The translations under genes and the position numbers were made by a program. Positions 1-4,527 of a DNA stretch of 5,226 nucleotides are shown here, piece after piece (position 1 is the first letter of the stretch; the number at the start of each line of letters is the position of its first letter). The stretch comes from Thermoproteota archaeon (GTDB taxonomy: Archaea; Thermoproteota; Thermoprotei; Thermoproteales; Thermocladiaceae). Under the pieces are notes generated by a model that was given only the letters and a program-made list of their open reading frames with translations, did no database searches and had not been told where the DNA came from. The stretch spans positions 1-5,226 of the forward strand of contig JAADDN010000009.1 of the NCBI GenBank assembly GCA_013153895.1, read 5' to 3'.

Positions 1-676
1 GGCTTGCTGCTAGTGCTGCATCTGCTATTTGGAGTACTTGGTAGAAGTGTTCTATTGTTCCTGCTCCTCCTGATGCTATTACTGGTACTGTTACGACTTC
101 CTTCAATTTCTTATATAGCTCGATGTCGTATCCCTGTTTTGTTCCATCTGCATCTATGCTTGTTACTAGTAGCTCTCCCGCACCTCTCTCTACTGCTTCT
201 TTAGCCCACTCTATAGCGTCTAGTCCTGTTGGTACTTTACCAGCCTTTATATATACCTCCCATGACTCTCCTCTCCTCTTAGCATCTATGGCTACAACTG
301 TTGCCTGCCTACCATATTCACGAGCTATCTCACTAATAAGTTCAGGTCTCTGTACAGCACCCGTATTTATGCTCACCTTATCAGCACCAGCATCAAAGAG
401 ACGTGAAGCATCTTCAAGAGTCTTAATACCACCTCCCACAGTCACAGGAATGGTAACTGTAGAACATACATTACGAACAGTCTCAATAAACGTTTTCCTA
501 CCCTCAACACTAGCAGTAACATCAAGAATAACAAGCTCATCAGCACCCTCCTCCTCATACCTAGCAGCAAGCTCAACAGGATCACCAACAATCCTCAGAT
601 TCTCAAACTTCACACCCTTAACAACAACATTCTTATCAACATCAAGACAAGGGATAATCCTCTTAGCATAAGGCAT
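1..676 (-). CDS. hisF: Imidazole glycerol phosphate synthase cyclase subunit HisF (3' end cut by window edge)
   Basis: HisF is the (beta/alpha)8-barrel cyclase half of imidazole glycerol phosphate synthase. In the cytoplasm it uses ammonia from the HisH glutaminase to turn PRFAR into imidazole glycerol phosphate and AICAR, joining histidine and purine synthesis. The frame is open from ATG at 676 to the left edge (225 codons). The family is about 250 residues, so roughly 25-30 C-terminal residues are missing. Visible motifs are KRIIPCLDV with catalytic Asp12, the VGGGIK phosphate-binding loop near 80-85, VSINTGAV near 101-108, AIDAKR with the second catalytic Asp131, TSIDADGTKQGYD near 172-184, and IASGGAG near 200-206. 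The start gives the usual MxxAKRIIPCLD N-terminus, and a TATA-like box lies about 25-27 bp upstream, implying a leaderless mRNA. No other his gene is visible. Codon choice is odd: by hand count none of the first 50 codons ends in A, but about 33 of the last 50 do. Confidence 0.96.
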   Translation of the reverse strand, partial: MPYAKRIIPCLDVDKNVVVKGVKFENLRIVGDPVELAARYEEEGADELVILDVTASVEGRKTFIETVRNVCSTVTIPVTVGGGIKTLEDASRLFDAGADKVSINTGAVQRPELISEIAREYGRQATVVAIDAKRRGESWEVYIKAGKVPTGLDAIEWAKEAVERGAGELLVTSIDADGTKQGYDIELYKKLKEVVTVPVIASGGAGTIEHFYQVLQIADAALAAS

Positions 677-694
677 AGAGATAAGAAATGTAAG

Positions 695-705
695 AAATAT
701 ATAAG
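695..705. promoter_or_regulatory. TATA box for hisF, possibly bidirectional
   Basis: The plus strand reads AAATATATAAG, so the hisF strand reads CTTATATATTT. Its centre is about 25-27 bp upstream of the hisF ATG, right for an archaeal TATA box and a leaderless transcript. The core is nearly symmetric. In the plus direction it is preceded by the purine-rich AAGA (BRE-like) and would start RNA near 726, at the base of the structured element at 725-796. Use in the plus direction is inference. Confidence 0.6.
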
Positions 706-714
706 CAAAAACCC

Positions 715-829
715 TTCAATTTCTCTTTCTGTCAGGTAGGTTGGGGATGCGGGCCCCGTTACCAAAAATTGGTAACACCCCCCGCAAAACAGAAAGCAAC
801 AAAAACACCTGCCACAAAGCAGAATTGAA
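715..829. ncRNA. Candidate structured non-coding RNA (GC-rich nested hairpin)
   Basis: This AT-rich gap contains a GC-rich island built of nested inverted repeats. From outside in they are TTCAATT (715-721) with AATTGAA (823-829), CTTTCTGT (725-732) with ACAGAAAG (789-796), GCGGG (749-753) with CCCGC (781-785), and GTTACCAA (758-765) with TTGGTAAC (769-776) closing an AAA loop. A CCCC/ACCC internal loop separates the last two stems. In AT-rich hyperthermophiles GC-rich intergenic islands often mark RNA genes. The strand is unclear. The plus strand could start near 726 from the hisF TATA region. The minus strand could start near 870 from a TATA-like TCATATAAAC (891-900) and would end at a short T run (706-710 region). 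I see no convincing C/D boxes, H/ACA pocket or tRNA fold, and do not recognise the family. It could instead be a protein-binding DNA element. Confidence 0.45.
758..776. repeat. Perfect inverted repeat, 8-bp arms, 3-bp spacer
   Basis: GTTACCAA and TTGGTAAC are exact reverse complements around AAA. As RNA this is the apical hairpin of the structured element. As DNA it has the size and symmetry of an operator for a dimeric regulator. It lies about 80 bp upstream of the hisF start and over 130 bp from the neighbouring gene's 3' end. Confidence 0.7.
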
Positions 830-910
830 TGAGAGCGTAGAATTCGAACGAGAGTTATAGCTAGGATAATCTTTTCATCAGATCCTGAGAGTTTATATGA
901 TCATTATAGT
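830..910. other. Remaining AT-rich intergenic DNA
   Basis: Between the structured element and the 3' end of the 911-1255 gene I see no open reading frame. The only candidate signal is a TATA-like stretch at 891-900, which on the minus strand reads TCATATAAAC and would start RNA near 870. No poly-T terminator for either neighbouring minus-strand gene stands out. Confidence 0.4.
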
Positions 911-1255
911 TTAATCATCATCGTCATTGTTATTTTCTGTTTCTTCATCTTCTTTGTTGAGTAGCTTATATATCTGTAGTAGCATGTAGCCTAGTTTTGT
1001 TATCTTGTTAAATACTACTCTTATCTTGCTCTTACCTCTCACTAATATGTCCTCATACCTCTCTATTAGTCCTAGAGCATGTGCAAGCTTGAGCATCTTA
1101 TGTCCATGACCCCATGCTCTTATCTTTGTGAGAACCTCTCTCGTGTATGGGTCTCTTCCTAGGTTTCTGCTCATCTTGTCTATAATGTTGAGTAGTCTAG
1201 CTAGAAAGCAGCTATGTCTCCTCAACATGTAGGCTTTTCCTGTGTCTATAAACAT
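911..1255 (-). CDS. Small winged-helix-like protein with acidic C-terminal tail
   Basis: This 114-residue protein is not recognised as a named family. Its middle resembles an archaeal winged-helix DNA-binding domain. A helical N-terminal part (about 10-48) is followed by a recognition-helix-like segment GHKMLKLAHALGLIERYE (about 51-68). Next come a basic hairpin or wing (RGKSKIRVVF, about 73-82) and a closing helix ITKLGYMLLQIYKLL, like the 'LTxxGxxLL' ends of many wHTH proteins. The last 14 or so residues are acidic low complexity (EDEETENNNDDDD). It has no membrane segment or signal peptide. The ATG at 1255 is favoured over the internal Met10 because a TATA-like TTTATAAG lies about 29 bp upstream, which gives a very short leader. 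It is monocistronic and divergent from the HIT gene. A role as a transcription regulator is inference. Confidence 0.7.
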   Translation of the reverse strand: MFIDTGKAYMLRRHSCFLARLLNIIDKMSRNLGRDPYTREVLTKIRAWGHGHKMLKLAHALGLIERYEDILVRGKSKIRVVFNKITKLGYMLLQIYKLLNKEDEETENNNDDDD

Positions 1256-1280
1256 TGTGTTTAGTATACCTCTTAGGTTC

Positions 1281-1288
1281 CTTATAAA
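1281..1288. promoter_or_regulatory. TATA box for the winged-helix-like gene, perhaps shared with the HIT gene
   Basis: The plus strand reads CTTATAAA; the minus strand reads TTTATAAG preceded by GAAAAG, a good BRE-like purine stretch. The centre is about 29 bp from the ATG at 1255. Used in the plus direction it would start RNA near 1311 and give a leader of about 40 nt that carries the HIT ribosome binding site. The minus direction is better supported. Confidence 0.5.
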
Positions 1289-1336
1289 CTTTTCGGTATA
1301 TTGGAGTTATGGTTTTTCTATACCTATTTTCATCCT

Positions 1337-1344
1337 AGGAGGAG
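1337..1344 (+). promoter_or_regulatory. Ribosome binding site that decides the HIT start
   Basis: AGGAGGAG lies 8 bp before ATG 1353, a strong Shine-Dalgarno match. It argues that translation begins at 1353, not at the in-frame upstream ATG at 1242, which would run through the divergent promoter and overlap the neighbouring gene. This leadered start contrasts with the apparently leaderless starts of most other genes here. Confidence 0.75.
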
Positions 1345-1352
1345 CATGCATA

Positions 1353-1793
1353 ATGCTAAAATTCTATCAAGACCTAATCTTCAGCGTGAGCGAGTGCATA
1401 TTCTGTAAGATAGTTAAGGGAGAATTGAAGGCTTACAAGATATATGAGGACGATAAGTGTATAGCATTTCTAGACATAAATCCAATAAATCCTGGACATA
1501 CCTTAGTAGTTCCTAAGAAGCATGTTGAGAACATTCTTGAGGCTGATGATGATACTATAAGTGCCGTGTTTAGAGCTGTTAGAGAAGTATCAAAGCTATT
1601 AATAAAGAAGCTTGGTGCATCTGGAGTAAACATTATTCATAATGCTGGAAGAGCAGCTAATCAAGAGATAATGCACTTACATGTACATGTGATACCTAGG
1701 TACGATCCTGGAGATATAGGTCTAGTTGACTGGTGGAGGAAGAACGTTAAGAAGCTTGATCTAGAGGATATTTATAGGAGAATAATATCATGA
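1353..1793 (+). CDS. HIT family nucleotide hydrolase/transferase (HINT-like)
   Basis: This is a 146-residue histidine-triad protein, a full-length domain for the family. HIT proteins are cytoplasmic and typically hydrolyse phosphoramidate or dinucleotide bonds through a nucleotidyl-histidine intermediate. The substrate here cannot be told. Visible elements are CIFCKIVKGE (15-24, with the Cys15/Cys18 pair that can bind zinc in HINT/Fhit-like members), YEDDKCIAFLDINPINPGHTLVVPKKH split over 31-57, the nucleotide-binding HNAGRAANQ (96-104), and the triad HLHVHVIPR with His108, His110 and His112. The start at 1353 is chosen from the AGGAGGAG site and because residues coded upstream are hydrophobic and unlike the family. 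The stop overlaps the start of the ferredoxin-like gene (ATGA), so the two are probably translated as one operon. Confidence 0.93.
   Translation: MLKFYQDLIFSVSECIFCKIVKGELKAYKIYEDDKCIAFLDINPINPGHTLVVPKKHVENILEADDDTISAVFRAVREVSKLLIKKLGASGVNIIHNAGRAANQEIMHLHVHVIPRYDPGDIGLVDWWRKNVKKLDLEDIYRRIIS
1776..1780 (+). promoter_or_regulatory. Ribosome binding site of the ferredoxin-like gene
   Basis: AGGAG lies inside the last codons of the HIT gene, 9 bp before ATG 1790. It supports translation of the downstream gene as a distal cistron of the same mRNA. Confidence 0.6.
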
Positions 1794-2254
1794 GAGACGT
1801 TATTGGTCCACTAATAGAAGCGTTAAAACACGTATTTAAGCCTAGGAGAATAAGCGTGAATTTTCCAGATGAGTATAGAGAGATACCTCACAATTATAGA
1901 GGAGTAATAGTTTTTGAAAGAGAGAAATGTGTTGGATGTAGACAGTGTCTCAAAGTGTGTCCTGCTGATGCAATATTCATGATATATGAACGTGGCATAT
2001 ATGTTCCAGGTATAGATTACTCTCGCTGTATCTTCTGTGGATTATGTGCTGATGCATGTCCTACAGGTGCGTTAAGGTTAGTACGTTATCAAGAGATTAT
2101 TAGAGAGAGTCTAGAGGATTTAAAGATAGGTCCTAGAGATCTATCATGTGGAGCATCTCTCAAAATCGTTGATAGATCTAGAGATGGTAGAGAGGTGAGA
2201 TTGATAATTGAAGATGTCCTTAAAAAGGAAAAAGTTTCGGAGAACAGTAGGTAA
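1790..2254 (+). CDS. NuoI-like 2x[4Fe-4S] ferredoxin subunit (complex I / membrane hydrogenase type)
   Basis: This 154-residue iron-sulfur protein has two complete cluster motifs: Cys47, Cys50, Cys53 and Cys57 (CVGCRQCLKVCP), and Cys80, Cys83, Cys86 and Cys90 (CIFCGLCADACP). The N-terminal part, LKHVFKPRRISVNFPDEYRE followed by PHNYRG, matches the LKHLF..tvqYPe..p.p..yRG pattern of NuoI and its archaeal relatives (Fpo/Mbh/Mbx N-type subunits), which distinguishes it from plain bacterial-type ferredoxins. In those complexes the subunit passes electrons along the peripheral arm. The C-terminal 60 residues (KIGPRDLSCGASLKIVDR onward) are charged and contain a ninth Cys. There is no membrane helix. 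No other complex I or hydrogenase subunit is in the window, which is unusual. It may serve a complex encoded elsewhere or act as a free electron carrier. It overlaps the HIT gene by ATGA. Confidence 0.88.
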   Translation: MRDVIGPLIEALKHVFKPRRISVNFPDEYREIPHNYRGVIVFEREKCVGCRQCLKVCPADAIFMIYERGIYVPGIDYSRCIFCGLCADACPTGALRLVRYQEIIRESLEDLKIGPRDLSCGASLKIVDRSRDGREVRLIIEDVLKKEKVSENSR

Positions 2255-2272
2255 CTCTATACAGGATCGAGC

Positions 2273-2280
2273 TATAATAT
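2273..2280 (+). promoter_or_regulatory. TATA box of the 2304-3101 gene
   Basis: TATAATAT is centred about 27 bp before ATG 2304, the spacing of a leaderless archaeal start. It lies just after the ferredoxin stop, so the unknown gene probably has its own promoter and need not depend on read-through from the HIT-ferredoxin operon. Confidence 0.55.
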
Positions 2281-2303
2281 CTAACAGTACCATAATTAGG
2301 TAG

Positions 2304-3101
2304 ATGATAATCACAGAGGAAGACGAGAACATTATGAGAAACATAACAGAAGCAGCAATAAGATGCGATGAAGAACAAGTAAGATCGTTATTGAAAAACC
2401 TCAACATAAGGATAGATACTCTACAGACTAGAACTATAGTCAGAAAGGTGTTACGTAGACTCTATGAGATAGCTAGAAAAGTAGAATCAGAAAGACAGTA
2501 CCTACTTCTAGCAGGAATAGCTATATCACTAGTAAAAACACGTACATTAGAAGACGAACTTGATTACCTATCCTATCTAGCTGCAGTAGAGGAGATAGAG
2601 GTCAAGGATCCATATAATCTAACTATAGTATTTAAGAGATTACCCATACTTGCTCTAGATATCTTAGAGAAAATTGATCCATCATACTATAATTTGAACA
2701 TAAATGTTGAAGATCATGTAAGAGCTAGCCTAAAGTTAGCTACAGATCTATACTTAAATTATATAGTTAGGAGAGTACTCTACCCGCTTGCAATAGCTAC
2801 AGAGCTTGTAGATGTATTACTTAGAAGAGTTAAGCGAATGTCTGTTAAGAGATTATTAGAAATAAATTGCAAGATACTTAATGTCATTAGAGATAACATA
2901 TGTATCAACATTAGAAAACTCATGGATTCTGGAATAATAGATAACTTAAAACTCTCAAATGAGATCACAATAATAGACTACTCTAGAAGCAAGATATCAG
3001 GAAGATTACATAAAGATGTTGTATTTAGAGAAGACGTTCTCGTAGAACCTGTAGATAAGATCGTTAAGATAGGAGACATAATAGTCCTATGGCATATATA
3101 G
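2304..3101 (+). CDS. Protein of unknown function, mainly helical, 265 residues
   Basis: I do not recognise this family. The protein is rich in Leu, Ile, Arg, Lys and Glu. Residues 1-90 look like several amphipathic helices (RSLLKNLNIRIDTLQTRT, KVLRRLYEIARKVESERQYL). A second helical block spans about 135-215 (ASLKLATDLYLNYIVRRVLY, ELVDVLLRRVKRMSVKRLLE). The last 45 or so residues look more beta-like (ISGRLHKDVVFREDVLVEPV, KIVKIGDIIVLWHI). There is no signal peptide, clear membrane helix, cysteine cluster or nucleotide-binding loop. Cysteines are few (21, 190, 199). The start is supported by a TATA box 27 bp upstream and only a weak Shine-Dalgarno (AGGT). Its stop lies 3 bp from the stop of the convergent MtrA-like gene. 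The ordinary codon mix and long open frame argue that it is a real gene. Confidence 0.82.
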   Translation: MIITEEDENIMRNITEAAIRCDEEQVRSLLKNLNIRIDTLQTRTIVRKVLRRLYEIARKVESERQYLLLAGIAISLVKTRTLEDELDYLSYLAAVEEIEVKDPYNLTIVFKRLPILALDILEKIDPSYYNLNINVEDHVRASLKLATDLYLNYIVRRVLYPLAIATELVDVLLRRVKRMSVKRLLEINCKILNVIRDNICINIRKLMDSGIIDNLKLSNEITIIDYSRSKISGRLHKDVVFREDVLVEPVDKIVKIGDIIVLWHI

Positions 3102-3104
3102 AAC

Positions 3105-4064
3105 CTAGGAATCAATTATGAATGGTATATTCATTATTATAAAAACATTACCATAATCTTCAACAATTTTCCTAATAAAATTAATTAAGTAATCCACATT
3201 TATACCACGTGTAAAAACTATACGTAAAGTAATATTATCTTCATATCTCTCTATAACCATAATGTAATTATCTTCATTTACGATTTCTATCTTAGAACTT
3301 TCAACCATATTTGAAGCTCTTCCATATATTATTAATATGTTCCTCCTAAAATTATTCTTAATAGCCTTCTTAAGCTCTTTCTCAATCTCGTTAATACTAT
3401 AAGCTCTAATGAATATGTGATCCTCACCTACTGATTCTATTACACTTTCTTTATCTGTTATAGTTACTTTAAATGGTTTTGAATCAAATGCTCCTGGATC
3501 AAATAGTCTATATTCTATTCCTTTTATCTTCATTTTTATCATGTTTCTAGGTTCCTGTATTGTTCCATATACTGCCATACATGTTAGTTCTAGTACGTTT
3601 TCTTCTGTTACTTCTTTACCATCTATGAGTATGTCTATCACTTTAACCTGTCTTCTAAATCTTTCTATTGCGTATAATGGTATGTTTGGTAGATATCCTG
3701 TTGGTATGTCTTTACATGGTTCTTTTCCACACATTATTCTTCTTGTCTGTGGATCAACTCCATACCTTGATAACATTATTATAGCTTTCCCAGACTTATG
3801 TCCAGGATTCTCGTGTCCGGCAACTACTATCCATCTTATGTTAGGATTAGCTAAGACATTGCACACAACCTTCTCTAAACCTATGTTAGCAGTCTTACAG
3901 AATCCTGCAATAGCTACGCCCATATCTACTACATGTCTAATAATTTCTTTCCCAACATCATCATCTAGAGGTACAAGTACAGCACATGGATGATACTTAT
4001 TACCCATAAAAAATATAGCTGGCTCAACAGTCCATATATCAGGAACAGCACACTTAAATACCAT
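3105..4064 (-). CDS. MtrA-like corrinoid protein (methyltransferase subunit A homologue) with novel C-terminal region
   Basis: Residues about 20-145 match MtrA, the corrinoid-binding subunit of tetrahydromethanopterin:coenzyme M methyltransferase. Seen in order are AIAGFCKTANIGLEKVVCNV (51-70), NPNIRWIVVAGHENPGHKSG (73-92), GVDPQTRRI (102-110), then PNIPLYAIERFRRQVKVIDI, and later a DPGAF (189-193) also found in MtrA. His89 in GHKSG aligns with the MtrA histidine (His84 in Methanothermobacter) that binds cobalt. The C-terminal membrane anchor of methanogen MtrA is absent. Instead about 125 unrecognised residues follow, so the protein should be soluble. I chose the ATG at 4064 (319 residues) over the in-frame ATG at 4103, because a TTTTTAAAAA box lies 27.5 bp upstream of 4064 and the upstream ATG lies above that box. 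No mtrB-H genes are visible. A corrinoid methyl-carrier role is inference. Confidence 0.85.
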   Translation of the reverse strand: MVFKCAVPDIWTVEPAIFFMGNKYHPCAVLVPLDDDVGKEIIRHVVDMGVAIAGFCKTANIGLEKVVCNVLANPNIRWIVVAGHENPGHKSGKAIIMLSRYGVDPQTRRIMCGKEPCKDIPTGYLPNIPLYAIERFRRQVKVIDILIDGKEVTEENVLELTCMAVYGTIQEPRNMIKMKIKGIEYRLFDPGAFDSKPFKVTITDKESVIESVGEDHIFIRAYSINEIEKELKKAIKNNFRRNILIIYGRASNMVESSKIEIVNEDNYIMVIERYEDNITLRIVFTRGINVDYLINFIRKIVEDYGNVFIIMNIPFIIDS

Positions 4065-4086
4065 TACAAGTAGAGATAAGAGAAAG

Positions 4087-4096
4087 TTTTTAAAAA
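4087..4096. promoter_or_regulatory. Palindromic TATA box shared by the MtrA-like gene and tRNA-Glu
   Basis: TTTTTAAAAA is its own reverse complement. Its centre (4091.5) is 27.5 bp from the MtrA-like ATG on the minus strand and 34.5 bp from the first base of tRNA-Glu on the plus strand. The second distance equals that between the tRNA-Ala gene and its TTAAAA box. GAAAG (plus) precedes it as a BRE-like purine run. No second TATA candidate is obvious, so one element may drive transcription both ways. Confidence 0.6.
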
Positions 4097-4125
4097 TCCG
4101 CATAATGAAGAATAATGCGAAAAAA

Positions 4126-4203
4126 GCCCCGGTAGTATAGCCCGGTCAAGTATGCGGGCCTTTCGAGCCCGTGACCCGGGTTCAAATCCCGGCCGGGGCA
4201 CCA
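4126..4203 (+). tRNA. tRNA-Glu (anticodon UUC), CCA encoded
   Basis: This folds as a complete cloverleaf without an intron. The acceptor stem is GCCCCGG/CCGGGGC, the D stem GTAT/GTAT (with two G-U pairs), and the anticodon stem CGGGC/GCCCG around the loop CTTTCGA. The variable loop is 4 nt, and the T stem CCGGG/CCCGG encloses TTCAAAT. The anticodon at loop positions 34-36 is TTC, reading GAA (and GAG by wobble), hence glutamate. The discriminator base is A and CCA is encoded at 4201-4203. The very GC-rich stems in AT-rich DNA suggest a hyperthermophile. The TATA box at 4087-4096 is the likely promoter. Confidence 0.96.
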
Positions 4204-4224
4204 AGGAAAATACTAGCAGGAAGG

Positions 4225-4236
4225 CATTCTAAACAA
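4225..4236 (+). repeat. 12-bp motif downstream of tRNA-Glu (copy 1)
   Basis: CATTCTAAACAA begins 22 bp past the encoded CCA of tRNA-Glu. The same 12 bases recur 20 bp past tRNA-Ala at 5172-5183, and both copies are followed by a similar ATCA. The shared position suggests a tRNA trailer signal, for processing or termination, but its role is not known. Confidence 0.55.
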
Positions 4237-4312
4237 CATCAATTGTCGGTAGAGTGATTATCTTGTAACATTTGTTTAATGATTATCCTCGATTTTACAT
4301 GAGATAGGTAAA

Positions 4313-4438
4313 ATGTATGATTATGTAGGGGATCTTGTCGGATTAATTGTTTTATTAGGTTTAGTAGTGTTAGTGAGATGTTTCGAGAATTATTGTAAGT
4401 TAATTACATGGGGATGTAGTTTCTTTCATTTATTGTAA
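4313..4438 (+). CDS. Possible 41-residue single-span membrane microprotein
   Basis: A short open frame in the 324-bp gap after tRNA-Glu runs from ATG 4313 to TAA 4438. It encodes a hydrophobic stretch VGDLVGLIVLLGLVVLV (about 5-21), flanked by an acidic N-terminus (MYDY) and RCFENYCK, then LITWGCSFFHLL. This looks like one transmembrane helix with an N-out/C-in charge pattern, three cysteines and no recognised family. A weak AGGT lies 4 bp upstream and a TTTAAT at 4275-4280 might be a promoter. T-rich DNA readily produces hydrophobic frames by chance, so this is uncertain. If it is not coding, the region 4204-4527 holds no gene that I can see. Confidence 0.28.
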   Translation: MYDYVGDLVGLIVLLGLVVLVRCFENYCKLITWGCSFFHLL

Positions 4439-4440
4439 GT
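4390..4440 (+). repeat. 11-bp direct repeat, 40-bp period
   Basis: TTATTGTAAGT occurs at 4390-4400 and again at 4430-4440, within and just past the possible microprotein frame. It is a minor repeat with no recognised function and is possible by chance in low-complexity DNA. Confidence 0.4.
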
Positions 4441-4469
4441 ATGCATGTTCTTATGTGTGTTGTTTTTCA

Positions 4470-4522
4470 GTTCTTCCCATCTTCTTCATCTTTTTCTGTG
4501 TGGGACTTCTTCATCATCTTTA
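4470..4522 (+). other. Pyrimidine-rich tract downstream of uL15
   Basis: The plus strand is almost purely C/T here, with CTTCTTCATC at 4481-4490 and again at 4506-4515. In the uL15 mRNA sense it is a purine-rich (GA) stretch directly after the stop codon, so it is not a normal archaeal oligo-T terminator. The minus strand also has a 15-codon ATG frame beginning with Met-Lys-Lys, too short to support as a gene. Confidence 0.35.
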
Positions 4523-4527
4523 TGTTA

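Noticed and set aside
123..671. Long plus-strand open frame opposite hisF
   Set aside because: It is antisense to a clear HisF frame and its Ser/Thr/Leu-rich translation has no family features.
840..860. T-loop-like GTTCGAAT on the minus strand, possible tRNA remnant
   Set aside because: The flanking bases do not form a T stem and no acceptor or anticodon arm can be drawn, so the match is probably chance.
830..900. Possible C/D box RNA (CTGATGA on the minus strand, CTGA on the plus strand)
   Set aside because: A matching D box at guide-RNA distance on the same strand and a C'/D' pair are missing.
1242..1352. Upstream 37-codon extension of the HIT protein
   Set aside because: It overlaps the divergent gene and its promoter and encodes residues unlike HIT proteins, while a strong ribosome binding site precedes ATG 1353.
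3541..3993. Plus-strand open frame inside the MtrA-like gene
   Set aside because: It is antisense to a gene with recognisable MtrA motifs and has no own promoter or family features.
4469..4500. Polypyrimidine run after TTTTTCAG resembling a eukaryotic splice acceptor
   Set aside because: Everything else in the window is archaeal; such introns do not occur there and the pattern follows from base composition.
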